DNA of 48,643 bases from Kiritimatiellia bacterium. GTDB lineage: Bacteria > Verrucomicrobiota > Kiritimatiellia > JAFGHX01. This document shows, one piece after another, positions 26,276-34,748 of the stretch (position 1 is its first letter; each line of letters begins with the position of its first letter). The DNA lies in contig JAFGHX010000143.1 in NCBI GenBank assembly GCA_016929905.1, positions 1-48,643 on the forward strand, written 5' to 3'. The notes under the pieces are model-generated. The model did not search any database, was not told the DNA's origin, and was given only the letters and a program-made list of their open reading frames with translations. A program made the position numbers and the translations under genes.

Positions 26276-26279
26276 TTTC
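26255..26279 (+). promoter_or_regulatory. Candidate AraC operator (phased GTTTT motif)
   Basis: GTTTTC, GGTTTTCCGGC and ATTTTC lie about 8-10 bp apart between the AraC gene and the beta-helix gene, overlapping the proposed AraC start. The 11-mer GGTTTTCCGGC also occurs, in the same orientation relative to the downstream gene, before the URO-D-family gene (16347-16357, minus strand). Spacing to the neighbouring GTTTT differs between the sites, so the match is weak. Confidence 0.25.
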
Positions 26280-26361
26280 GGGGCGTATGCGGGTTGTTAT
26301 TTTGATAAGTATAGGGTTCGGCGGGCATCGGCTGAAAGAGAAAAAGTGGAGGCTTGCGGCG

Positions 26362-29300
26362 ATGACGACACGTAATCCAAATGCATTTGTCGCGCTCGCT
26401 TGTCTGTGCGTGCTGGGTTGCGATCTGGCCGGCGCGACGGAGCCGGATGCGTACTTCGTTTCGGCGGCGACCGGAAACGATTCCAATTCGGGCACGTCCC
26501 CGGACACGCCGTTCAAGACGATCCAAGCGGCCGTCAAACGCGCCGAGGGCGGCTCGACGATCACGCTGATGGAGGGCGAATACGACGAGCGAAAGATCGT
26601 GTTGAAAGACGGGACGGCGGAGCGGCCCACGGTCCTGCGTGCGCGGCGGCCGGGCCGGGCGTTTGTCGGGCGCTTCCGCCTGCTCACCGATTTTCGCGAG
26701 GTGGAGGGCTCGCGGTATGTGTACGAGGCGTCCTTCGCCGAGCCGCCGAGCGCGCTTTCTGAAATCGATACGGGTGTCGTCTTGCGGCACGTGGCGACTG
26801 AGGAAGATGTCGCGGAGATCAGGGGGTCGTGGGCCTACGACGAGCGCGCGAAGACGATCTATGTGCATCCGAGCGACAGCGCCGGCGTCACGCACCACCA
26901 GGTCGTGGCGTCGATGCCGGGCAACGGGGTCATCGCGGGCAATCACTGCGTGGTGGACGGCCTCGTGTTGCGCGGGTTCGGAGGGGCCGCGGTCGACAGC
27001 CGGCACAAGAAGGGCGTGACCGTCCAGAACTGCGTGGCGTACGGGAACGGCTACGGCATACGTTTCTATGGCGGCCAGGATTACATCGCGCGCGGGAACC
27101 ACGTGTGGGGGAACGAGCCGGCCTACGGCTCCGGCGCGCAGATCTATGTTACCGGCGGGAAGGTGAGCGATGTGCTCGTGGAGAACAACGTGGCGCACCA
27201 TAGCCCCTCGCGATCCGGCATCCGGTTCTATGGCGGCGGCCCGGCCAGCAACTGCCTGGTGCGCGGGAACCTGATGTACGAGAACGGGAACGCGGGCTTC
27301 TACTACAAGATACGCGGCTCGCACGCGACGCAGGTCGCGAGCAACAACGTCGCGGTGCGGAACAGGGTGTACGATTTCGGGACGAACGAGGGCGGGCACA
27401 ACACCTTTCACCGCTGGGTCAGGAACAAGCCGCGTGACACCGACCTTGTTCTCGGAAACGACGATTGGCGCGTTGCGGACGAGGCCTACAACGACTACCG
27501 GTTGCAGGCCGACAGCCCGGCGCGGGGCAAGGCGCCGGACGGCAGCGATCTGGGCGCGTTTCCCTATGACGGGTCCGTTCTCTACGTCGGGCCGGACGGC
27601 GACGACTCGGCCGCGGGCACGAGTGTCGGGTCCGCGTGGAAGACGCTGGCGCACGCGTGCGCGACCATGCGGCCGGGCCAGACGTTGTACATTCTGCCGG
27701 GCACGTACGCCGAGCCGCTCATGTTGCGCGCTCTGAAGGCGACGCCGGAAGCGCCGACCCGCCTGCGCAGCCACGGCAAAGGCGAGGTGCGAGTCGCGTG
27801 TGTTTCCGTCGACGGCTGTGAAAACGCGAACGTGGAGTATCTCCAAGTGCGCGGTGGAAACACCGACGGGTTTCGGGCAACCAACGCGCGCAACGTGGTG
27901 TTCGACCACTGCAAGAGCCTGGACAACCAGGGCGCCGGGTTCGCGTGCGCGGCGAGTGAACACGTTGTGATCGAGCACTGCGCGGCCATTGACAACCGCG
28001 GCCCGGCGGTGGATCTGGGCAGCGGCGCGGCCGATGTGGAAGTGGTCAGCACCATCCTGATGGGCGGCGCGCAGCCGGTGCGCCGGGCGGCCGGCGCGGG
28101 CGCGGTGTGGATGGCGTTCAACTCGGTGAACGCCCCGGAGCATTTCGCCGACCTGCACTCCGGGGATTGCCGGGCGCGAACCGACGGACCCGCGGCGACC
28201 GGCGGCCGCTATCACCGGCCCATCGGCCCGGACGGTCTCATGGCCGTGGGCCGGATCGCGCGCCAGCCGATCGAGAACATACGGGTCAGCACCACGCGGA
28301 CGACAGCCGACATTCTCTACGACACGCCCGGCCGGCTGACCGGCACCATGCTGGAATGGGGCCCGACCGCGCAGTACGGGAGCCTGTACGACCGCGGCGC
28401 GAGCAACATCGGCGAATACGAGACGGTGCATACGGCGAGCATCGTCGGGCTGGAGCCGGGCACGCGTTACCCTTTCCGCGTGGGGTTCCGGAGAGGAAAG
28501 GATGTCGAATGGTCCGAAGACCAGGCGTTTACCACGGCCACGCACGACCCCGTTGCCCGCAGACTGTTCGTGTCGACAGCGGGCGATGACGCGCGTGACG
28601 GGCTGAGTCCCGCGACCGCGTGGCGAACCGTGCGCAAAGCGGGGTGGGAAGCACGACCGGGCGATACCGTCACGATCCTGCCGGGCCGCTACCCGGGCCC
28701 GCTGCGCCCGCTGCGGACCGGGGCGTCCGAGCAGCGTCGGATCACGTTCCGGGCCGAGCGGCCGCTGACCGTCTTTCTTGACGGCGGGTACAAGCGGGAA
28801 TACGCCGAGAGCGGCCGTGCGCACGCGCTCCTGATCCAGGGCAAGGCGTACCTCACCGTGGAGAATCTTGTGCTGGAGAATTGCAGCCACTCCGACAAAG
28901 GCCTCTATCGCGACGGGTGGGGCGCGGCCGGGCTGCTGCGCGTCTCCGGCTCGGCCATGATCGACCTCTCGGGCATCGTCATGGACGGGCGGACCAGTTG
29001 GATGAGCGGGCTCGGTCTGAATGACGCCGGGCTGATGCCCGGCCTGCCTGAGCCGGCCTATTCCGTGCGGATCACCGACAGCATTGCGGTCGCGTGTTGG
29101 GGATCTGTGAAGGGGTGGACGCGCGCGCCCGCGTTGATTGAGCACTTCCTCTCCTATCTGCCGCGCATCGGCACGTTTGGCGGGCATGACAAGACACGGT
29201 TCGTCATTCGTAATTCGGTGATCCATGACCGCAGCGAGCAGAAGCGGACCAGGGATCCCGGCAGCATCCCGATCTACGGGGAGTCAGCCAAGTACTACGA

Positions 29301-29631
29301 CACCGACTACAACGCCTACTGCTGGATGCCGGGCTCCGTCCGGAATCTCGTTCGCGAACGCCGCTCCGAGAACGGGCCGCGGCCGGAGTTGGATCTGGCG
29401 GGCTGGCGGAAGGCAACAGGCCAGGACCTGCATTCCATTGAGATCCAGATGACCGAGACGGATGGAGTGCTGCCCGCCACACACCGGCTGGATTACGACC
29501 GTGACCCGCGCAGCAAGGGCCTGCCGCTGCGGACCGAGGATTTCGTGCTGCCCAAGGACTCGCCCCTGCGGGGCAAGGGCGAAGGCGGCGCGGATATCGG
29601 GCCGCGGTGGGAGCGGTATCTCCGCGATTGA
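26362..29631 (+). CDS. Exported multi-module parallel beta-helix protein
   Basis: A 1,089-aa protein. The N-terminal signal ends in CVLGC, a possible lipobox with Asp at +2, or is cut later at AGA. Three similar modules each start with a DUF1565-type opening: DAYFVSAATGNDSNSGTSP (~25), LYVGPDGDDSAAGTS (~406) and RLFVSTAGDDARDGLSP (~732). Each continues with right-handed beta-helix repeats (VQNCVAYGNGYGIRFYGG and similar). An Fn3-like domain (~637-730) separates modules 2 and 3. Such proteins bind or cleave polysaccharides, but no lyase signature was identified. GGAGG 9 bp before ATG 26362 fixes the start. It is divergent from an AraC regulator. Confidence 0.75.
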   Translation: MTTRNPNAFVALACLCVLGCDLAGATEPDAYFVSAATGNDSNSGTSPDTPFKTIQAAVKRAEGGSTITLMEGEYDERKIVLKDGTAERPTVLRARRPGRAFVGRFRLLTDFREVEGSRYVYEASFAEPPSALSEIDTGVVLRHVATEEDVAEIRGSWAYDERAKTIYVHPSDSAGVTHHQVVASMPGNGVIAGNHCVVDGLVLRGFGGAAVDSRHKKGVTVQNCVAYGNGYGIRFYGGQDYIARGNHVWGNEPAYGSGAQIYVTGGKVSDVLVENNVAHHSPSRSGIRFYGGGPASNCLVRGNLMYENGNAGFYYKIRGSHATQVASNNVAVRNRVYDFGTNEGGHNTFHRWVRNKPRDTDLVLGNDDWRVADEAYNDYRLQADSPARGKAPDGSDLGAFPYDGSVLYVGPDGDDSAAGTSVGSAWKTLAHACATMRPGQTLYILPGTYAEPLMLRALKATPEAPTRLRSHGKGEVRVACVSVDGCENANVEYLQVRGGNTDGFRATNARNVVFDHCKSLDNQGAGFACAASEHVVIEHCAAIDNRGPAVDLGSGAADVEVVSTILMGGAQPVRRAAGAGAVWMAFNSVNAPEHFADLHSGDCRARTDGPAATGGRYHRPIGPDGLMAVGRIARQPIENIRVSTTRTTADILYDTPGRLTGTMLEWGPTAQYGSLYDRGASNIGEYETVHTASIVGLEPGTRYPFRVGFRRGKDVEWSEDQAFTTATHDPVARRLFVSTAGDDARDGLSPATAWRTVRKAGWEARPGDTVTILPGRYPGPLRPLRTGASEQRRITFRAERPLTVFLDGGYKREYAESGRAHALLIQGKAYLTVENLVLENCSHSDKGLYRDGWGAAGLLRVSGSAMIDLSGIVMDGRTSWMSGLGLNDAGLMPGLPEPAYSVRITDSIAVACWGSVKGWTRAPALIEHFLSYLPRIGTFGGHDKTRFVIRNSVIHDRSEQKRTRDPGSIPIYGESAKYYDTDYNAYCWMPGSVRNLVRERRSENGPRPELDLAGWRKATGQDLHSIEIQMTETDGVLPATHRLDYDRDPRSKGLPLRTEDFVLPKDSPLRGKGEGGADIGPRWERYLRD

Positions 29632-29642
29632 CCTGGGACTTG

Positions 29643-29745
29643 AAAGTAGAAGCGGCGTCTCGCCGCTTCCTCCTGGCCGAAGGCCCGGACTCCCGGCGGC
29701 ACTCCGTGCCGGCGGGAGGAAGAGCCGGAACGGCTCTTCTACTTT
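29643..29745. repeat. Three-hairpin palindromic element
   Basis: Outer arms AAAGTAGAAG (29643-29652) and CTTCTACTTT (29736-29745) are exact complements. Inside are GAAGCGGCG-tct-CGCCGCTTC (29649-29669), a 13-bp stem with one mismatch (29690-29718), and GAAGAGCCG-gaa-CGGCTCTTC (29719-29739). It lies between convergent genes and could terminate both. The outer arms share bases with the hairpin stems, so the structure may switch between alternative folds. Confidence 0.65.
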
Positions 29746-29773
29746 GTGGCCGCACGCGCACGGAGTGCGCGGC

Positions 29774-31219
29774 CTACTCGTGCCTCACGCACCCCAGAAA
29801 ATCAATGATGCTCAACCCCGTATGATAGCCCGGGTCCGCGTCCGGCGTGGCGGGCACGACGTCCACGGGCTTGCCGTTTGCGTCCACTGTCTGATAGGCC
29901 ATCAGGTGCACGTCGCGGTTGACGAAGTTCTTGAAGAACGCGTTCGAACACAGCATTAACGCCTCGAGGATCTTGTCGCGGTGCTTCATCTCGGGCCACA
30001 GGACCAGCATCTCGGCGCAGGTGCGCAACGTCTCGGGCAGCGACCACCACGGCATGTCGGTGTTGATCGGCTTGCGGCTCAGCAGGTCGAATGCTTTGCA
30101 GATGCCGCCGATCGGCCGGTTGAACCCGTTCTCGAAACTCTGCACGAATACCTCGGGGAACAGGGTGCGGCATTCATCGAGCAAGGTCTGCTGTGAGGGC
30201 GTTGGGCTCTCTTTGCGGTCGATCTGGAGCAGCAGCTTTACGGCGAGCCCCAGGAACTCGAGGGCGTGCCCGGGATCGCACAGGATCCCGCGCTCGTCCT
30301 GCCACGGCTGGCCGTCCTCGTCGATCGCTTCGAAGAAGTCATGGGGCTCAAGGTCCGGGAACCTGCCGCGGTTCACGTGCTTTTCCAGCACGTAACGGAT
30401 GAACACCTCACCGAATTCGAGCCATTCCTGCTCGCCGGTCGTCTCGTAGAACAGCGCACACGCGCCGATCGCCAGCATGCGCGGGCCGTGCCCCTTTCGG
30501 CCCGGTACGGGTCGAACGCGGTTCTTGGGATCAAAGGAGACCTGATCGCTGCCGAATCGATCGGTGCCAATGTCGGCGAGCACGGCGCGGAGGCAGTCCT
30601 TTGCCTGTCCGAGCTTGTCCCGGTCACCCAGGAAGTCGGCGGCGGCCAGCATGCCCTTGACATAGAAGACATCTGTGAGCCGATTCGGCGCGCCGGCCAG
30701 ATCGAGCGTGCGGCGCTTGCCCGAGTCGTCCATGGTGAACGGCGCGCCATCGCGCGTCATCAGGAACGAAAGGTGCCCGTCGTTCCGGGCGCGGATGGTC
30801 TCGAGGTTCTCGAAGATGGCCCTGGTCATGGTGCGCAGTCGCGCTTGGCGGTCATCCTTCTCCCGTTGCGAGAGGACCGTGCACGAGTCGAGCCAGCGCG
30901 CATGCCCGACAAGCGCTTCCAAGCCGCGGCCCTGGATCCAGCCGAACACGGCATCCTTGCTCCTGAAATCTCGGGCCGGATCCGCGGGAGTCGCGAAATC
31001 GGCGCCCGTCAACAGGCTCAGCTTCGTGTCGATGAACCGATAGTCCGGGTCCTGTTCATAGCGGGCCATGACAGCATCGAGGATTGTGACGAGCATGACC
31101 TCATAGTCTGTGCAGACGGATCGGATGGCGGCGGGGGTCGGGGTCTCGATGAGGGTGCCCTTGAATTGCATGATCGGCTCTGTGCGGTATACCCGGCGGA
31201 GCGGAATCCTCCGACGCAT
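29774..31219 (-). CDS. N-acylglucosamine 2-epimerase-like (AGE fold) protein
   Basis: About 481 aa, all-helical. The segment CDPGHALEFLGLAVKLLL (~residues 330-350) matches the conserved His-containing helix of AGE/cellobiose-epimerase barrels. YHTGLSIIDFLGC at the C-terminus is where the family carries another His. The predicted role is epimerisation or isomerisation of a sugar, substrate unknown. Two starts are possible: ATG 31219 with GGAGA 7 bases upstream, preferred on ribosome-site grounds, or ATG 31171 (MQFKGTL), which removes an Arg-rich leader but lacks a ribosome site. It is convergent with the beta-helix gene. Confidence 0.6.
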   Translation of the reverse strand: MRRRIPLRRVYRTEPIMQFKGTLIETPTPAAIRSVCTDYEVMLVTILDAVMARYEQDPDYRFIDTKLSLLTGADFATPADPARDFRSKDAVFGWIQGRGLEALVGHARWLDSCTVLSQREKDDRQARLRTMTRAIFENLETIRARNDGHLSFLMTRDGAPFTMDDSGKRRTLDLAGAPNRLTDVFYVKGMLAAADFLGDRDKLGQAKDCLRAVLADIGTDRFGSDQVSFDPKNRVRPVPGRKGHGPRMLAIGACALFYETTGEQEWLEFGEVFIRYVLEKHVNRGRFPDLEPHDFFEAIDEDGQPWQDERGILCDPGHALEFLGLAVKLLLQIDRKESPTPSQQTLLDECRTLFPEVFVQSFENGFNRPIGGICKAFDLLSRKPINTDMPWWSLPETLRTCAEMLVLWPEMKHRDKILEALMLCSNAFFKNFVNRDVHLMAYQTVDANGKPVDVVPATPDADPGYHTGLSIIDFLGCVRHE

Positions 31220-31267
31220 CTGTTCGTCTCCAACCCGTGAAGACACGGGCGCTGCGTTCCCGTCATC

Positions 31268-32680
31268 TCAGGAGAAGACCGCATCCAGGCCGAGGATGTG
31301 ATGGAAGTACTCGTCCCTTTCCAACGCCGGAGAGACCTCCCCCCCGGCGATCAAGACTCGCTCCACAGTATAGTGTCGTGGCAGCCTCAGCAGTCGGACC
31401 TTTCTCTCCACTTCCGCCCGGACGGACGCACCAATGGGTCTGGTTGAGAACTTGCATTCGATGAGCATCAGCACCTGCCCCCTTCGCCGCACGAGTATAT
31501 CGACCTGCAAGCCGGGGTCCGGATTGCAGGTCCTTCGGCGCTGTCGGAAGAAAGGCCCGAATCCCATGACCTCATGCAGTTTCACTCCCACGTGGGCAAG
31601 AATGCGCGGCAGGTTCCTCATGCAGAAGCCCTCAAAGGCCAGCCCAAAGAAGGCGTCCAGACTGCGCCCGGCAAGCTTCTCAAAAAGCCCGGGCTGCGTG
31701 TTCAGTTCTATGATTCGCAGGTGGGGTTCCATATAGGTGAAGTAGAACCGCAGCCATTCATCCCACAAGACCAACCGTCGTGTCTTCTCTCCCCCACCGA
31801 GGACGGAATGCGGCGTAAACGTTCTGATGAAATCCGCGCGCTCCAACGTATCGAGGTAGCCCGTCAATCCTCCGCCGGACGGCAGGGACAGCCGCCGCCC
31901 CAGCTCTTCTTTCGGGCAACTCGCCCCGGCTAGAGACTTGATAATCCGCTCGTAGGTCTTCGTCACCTTGAATTGCTCCTTGAAAACCGTCTCGAACTCC
32001 GTCACGAAGAACCCGTTCTTTTGAAAACACAAGCGATCCACGTTCTCGGTGAACGTCCGCCGGGGATCCACCTGTTCCAGGTACTTCGGGATGCCGCCGA
32101 AGACCATGAGGAACCGCGCCATCTCGAACTCGGAGCGGTAGCCTTTGAAGAACAGCTTCGCCTCATTGGCAGGTACCGGGTCAAGCTTGATCTCGAACGT
32201 CTTCCTGTTGTGAAGCGCCCTGGAGTGAACAATGTGCTTCAGCATGAAGGCGGCGACCGAGCCACACAGCACGAGAGTGACAGCGGCGTTCTGTTTCCAA
32301 CGGTTGTCCCAATAGTATTTCAGCAACGACACCAGCTCGGTGCGGTTCGAGGCCATCCAGGGGAACTCGTCGAATACCACATAGTGCCGGCCCTTTGCGA
32401 GGTGGAAGGAGAGCACGTCAAAAGCCTCTTGCCAATTCCTGGCGACGCTCTGCGGCGTGCGTGTCTGCTTCGAGAGCTGCAGCATGAAATGCTCGACTTG
32501 CCTCTTTTGGGAGGCCCTCTCGAGCGCCTCGAAAAACAGAGATCCTCTTCCGCGTCTTGCCTGAAGCAATAGAGCGCTCTTGCCGACCCGGCGCCGTCCG
32601 TAGACGATCCCCAGTTCCGCGCGGTTGGAGGCAATCGCGTGCTTGATCGTCCCGAGCTCGTACTCTCTTCCGTAGAACAT
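31268..32680 (-). CDS. P-loop ATPase with C-terminal DUF234/nuclease-like domain
   Basis: A 470-aa protein. The Walker A-like loop is GRRRVGKS (~29-36) and Walker B is YVVFDEFPW (~105). A winged-helix part follows (~270-320, with GGLTGYLDTLERADFIR). The C-terminus has a PD-(D/E)xK-like arrangement, VDILVRRRGQVLMLIECKF, as in DUF234 proteins. Members form a large family of archaeal-type ATPases of uncertain role, often linked to mobile or defence contexts. ATG 32680 gives the canonical MFYGREYEL start; an in-frame TTG at 32701 adds seven residues. The preceding 128 bp are AT-richer than the surroundings, which suggests a horizontally acquired cassette. Confidence 0.8.
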   Translation of the reverse strand: MFYGREYELGTIKHAIASNRAELGIVYGRRRVGKSALLLQARRGRGSLFFEALERASQKRQVEHFMLQLSKQTRTPQSVARNWQEAFDVLSFHLAKGRHYVVFDEFPWMASNRTELVSLLKYYWDNRWKQNAAVTLVLCGSVAAFMLKHIVHSRALHNRKTFEIKLDPVPANEAKLFFKGYRSEFEMARFLMVFGGIPKYLEQVDPRRTFTENVDRLCFQKNGFFVTEFETVFKEQFKVTKTYERIIKSLAGASCPKEELGRRLSLPSGGGLTGYLDTLERADFIRTFTPHSVLGGGEKTRRLVLWDEWLRFYFTYMEPHLRIIELNTQPGLFEKLAGRSLDAFFGLAFEGFCMRNLPRILAHVGVKLHEVMGFGPFFRQRRRTCNPDPGLQVDILVRRRGQVLMLIECKFSTRPIGASVRAEVERKVRLLRLPRHYTVERVLIAGGEVSPALERDEYFHHILGLDAVFS

Positions 32681-32829
32681 GCGGCGAAGATAGATCGGCA
32701 AAGATCAAGCGTCAAGCTATTTTTGCTGATCTATTCAGTTTTCCGCCAAATCGGCTAAAATCAACGTCACGCCCCCTTTGCTGATCCGCCTGAGCCCAAA
32801 AGAGGTTGAGCGCGCTTCGCCTTGGTCTG

Positions 32830-33828
32830 TCAGACCAGGAACGTGCCTGTGGCCGCGAACAGCCCGGCCGACCCGCCCGTGTGCACGAACAGGACGTTGT
32901 CGTCCTTCTTGAAGTAACCCTTACGCGCCAGATCGATCACGCCCGCCATGGCTTTGCCGGTGTAGGTGGGATCCAGGAGGATCCCTTCCGTCTGCGCCAA
33001 CAGCTTGACGGCCTTGACCATCTCGGGGGTGGGCAGGGAATAGCCCGACCCCACGTACTCATCAAAACACCTCACCGCTACGCGGGGGACGGGCGCCTGG
33101 AGCCCTGCAAGGTCAGCCGTCTGTTGCGCGAGTTTGTACACGCGTTCTTCCTGCGCCCGCTTCCTCCCGGCGGCGTTGATTCCGAGGACCGGTATGCCGC
33201 TGTTGTTCCCGCGGAAGCCGATGATCAGCCCGGCGTGCGTACCCGCGCTGCAGCTGGCGCATACGACGTAGTCGAACGTGACGCCGCGGTCGAACATCTG
33301 GGCCAGGATTTCTTGGGCGCAGGCCACATAGCCGAGCGAGCCCAACGGCGTGGAGCCGCCCACCGGGATCACGTACGCCTTTCGGTCTTGCGCCGCCAGT
33401 TCCTTGGCCTGTTCCTGCATCGTGTTCATCAAGTCCGTGCCGGCGGGGCAGACCACGATCTTCTCGACGCCGAGCATTCGATACAGGAAGTTGTTCCCGC
33501 TCGCGTTCGGATCGTAGCTGCCCGGGACGTGCTCTTCGAGCACGAGCCGGCATTTCATGCCTTCCTTCACGGCCGCGGCCAGGGTGAGCCGGCAGTGGTT
33601 CGATTGAATGCCGCCGCAGGTGATGAGCGTGTCCGCGCCCTGCGCCAGGGCGTCGGCGACCAGGAACTCGAGTTTGCGCGTCTTGTTCCCGCCCCCGGTC
33701 AGCCCGAGCAGGTCGTCGCGCTTGATGGTAATGCGCGGGCCGCCCACGGCGTCTGAGAAACGGTCCACCCGTTCCAGCGGCGTTTGGCCTTCGGTGTACC
33801 GGCGTCTGGGGAAAGGGGCGAGATTCAC
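32830..33828 (-). CDS. D-cysteine desulfhydrase (PLP enzyme)
   Basis: A 332-aa protein of fold-type II PLP enzymes, close in length to E. coli DcyD. The PLP lysine is Lys49 in LTGGGNKTRKLEF. The Ser76-Asn77-His78 motif (GGIQSNHCR) binds the substrate carboxylate, and HTGGSAGLF near the end supports the cofactor phosphate. The expected reaction is D-cysteine to pyruvate, H2S and ammonia; ACC deaminase-like activity on other D-amino acids is an alternative. GTG 33828 is preceded by a strong AGGAGG, which decides this start over the upstream ATG. It is cytoplasmic and divergent from a flavin reductase-like gene. Confidence 0.85.
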   Translation of the reverse strand: MNLAPFPRRRYTEGQTPLERVDRFSDAVGGPRITIKRDDLLGLTGGGNKTRKLEFLVADALAQGADTLITCGGIQSNHCRLTLAAAVKEGMKCRLVLEEHVPGSYDPNASGNNFLYRMLGVEKIVVCPAGTDLMNTMQEQAKELAAQDRKAYVIPVGGSTPLGSLGYVACAQEILAQMFDRGVTFDYVVCASCSAGTHAGLIIGFRGNNSGIPVLGINAAGRKRAQEERVYKLAQQTADLAGLQAPVPRVAVRCFDEYVGSGYSLPTPEMVKAVKLLAQTEGILLDPTYTGKAMAGVIDLARKGYFKKDDNVLFVHTGGSAGLFAATGTFLV

Positions 33829-33923
33829 AGCCTTCCTCCTCCTGAAGCACACGGCCGGTCGCCTGTTCGTGCATTCGGAGACGATAGTGCCCGGGCCCCG
33901 TGCGTGTCAACTGTTGCGCGTCC

Positions 33924-33945
33924 TCTTGCGGCGGCCGCCGCAAGA
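33924..33945. repeat. Perfect 22-bp palindrome in a divergent intergenic region
   Basis: TCTTGCGGCGGCCGCCGCAAGA reads the same on both strands. It lies about 100 bp from both the D-cysteine desulfhydrase start and the flavin reductase-like start. It may be an operator for a dimeric regulator of either gene, or simply a GC-rich hairpin. No -35/-10 pair was clear around it. Confidence 0.5.
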
Positions 33946-34043
33946 ACGGCATGACGGGATAAGACTTGTGAAGTACCGGTCCTGCACGTATTCTGTTGAG
34001 TGGAGGCGGAAGTCGGGGGCGGCATCTGAACGGAGGCGAGCGG

Positions 34044-34580
34044 ATGAAACAGACAACGCTGGGTGAGGCCCGCAAGCTGTTCGGCAAACCGGAGCGCGTG
34101 GTTTGGGCGGTGGCGAAGTACCAGGACAACGTCAGCATCTGCCCGTTGGGCTGGAAGATGAACACGTCCGGCTCGCCGCCGATGATGGCGATCAGCGTGG
34201 CGCCGCCGCGCTTCACGCACGGACTGATCTCCAAGTCGGGTCAGTGCGTGCTCGCCTGGCCGGGCGAGGACCTGGCGGAAGCCACGCTGCTGTGCGGGAC
34301 GAAGAGCGGACGCGACATCGACAAGTTCAAGGAAGCGAAACTCACGCCGCTGAAAGGCCGGCATGTCGATGCGCCGCTGGTCAAGGAGTGCATCGCCAAT
34401 CTGGAGTGTGTCGTGATCGGCGAGATGCGGTCGGGCGACCACACGATTTTCGCCATCGAGATTCTGCAAGCGTGGGTGAACGAGAACCCGAAACGGGTCC
34501 TATGCACGGTCAACGACGCGAGCGGCTACGACTTCCTGCTGCAGCAGGGCGGGTACCGGTTCGGGGTGGTGAAGGGGTAG
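34044..34580 (+). CDS. Flavin reductase-like FMN-binding protein
   Basis: A 178-aa protein. The split-barrel start (AVAKYQDNVSICPLGWKM) and the SPPMMAISVAPPRFTHGLI strand-loop are typical of flavin reductase-like domains that bind FMN. VVIGEMRSGDHTIFAIEIL is the matching later strand pair. Members reduce flavin with NAD(P)H or act as FMN-dependent oxidoreductases; the partner here is unknown. GGAGG precedes ATG 34044. It diverges from D-cysteine desulfhydrase. The 168 bp after its stop hold nothing recognised. Confidence 0.75.
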   Translation: MKQTTLGEARKLFGKPERVVWAVAKYQDNVSICPLGWKMNTSGSPPMMAISVAPPRFTHGLISKSGQCVLAWPGEDLAEATLLCGTKSGRDIDKFKEAKLTPLKGRHVDAPLVKECIANLECVVIGEMRSGDHTIFAIEILQAWVNENPKRVLCTVNDASGYDFLLQQGGYRFGVVKG

Positions 34581-34748
34581 GGGGAACGGAAGGGTGGAAG
34601 GATCGGGGCCTGTCATCGGCCCTGGCTCCGGCGGTGGCGTCCCGTTCGCCTTGCGTGGAATTCTCGCGGCGCCCATTCGCGTACGGCATGCGTCACGCGG
34701 GGGAGTGAGACACGCGGGTTAGATTTCGGCACGCCGCCTCTTCTGTTC

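Noticed and set aside
26083..29226. A 1,047-codon minus-strand frame opposite the beta-helix gene
   Set aside because: High-GC shadow frame: His/Arg/Val-rich, with no domain, and the plus strand encodes a clear exported beta-helix protein.
31268..32680. Defence-island ATPase
   Set aside because: DUF234-type ATPases are common and no restriction, CRISPR or other defence gene adjoins it; role left open.
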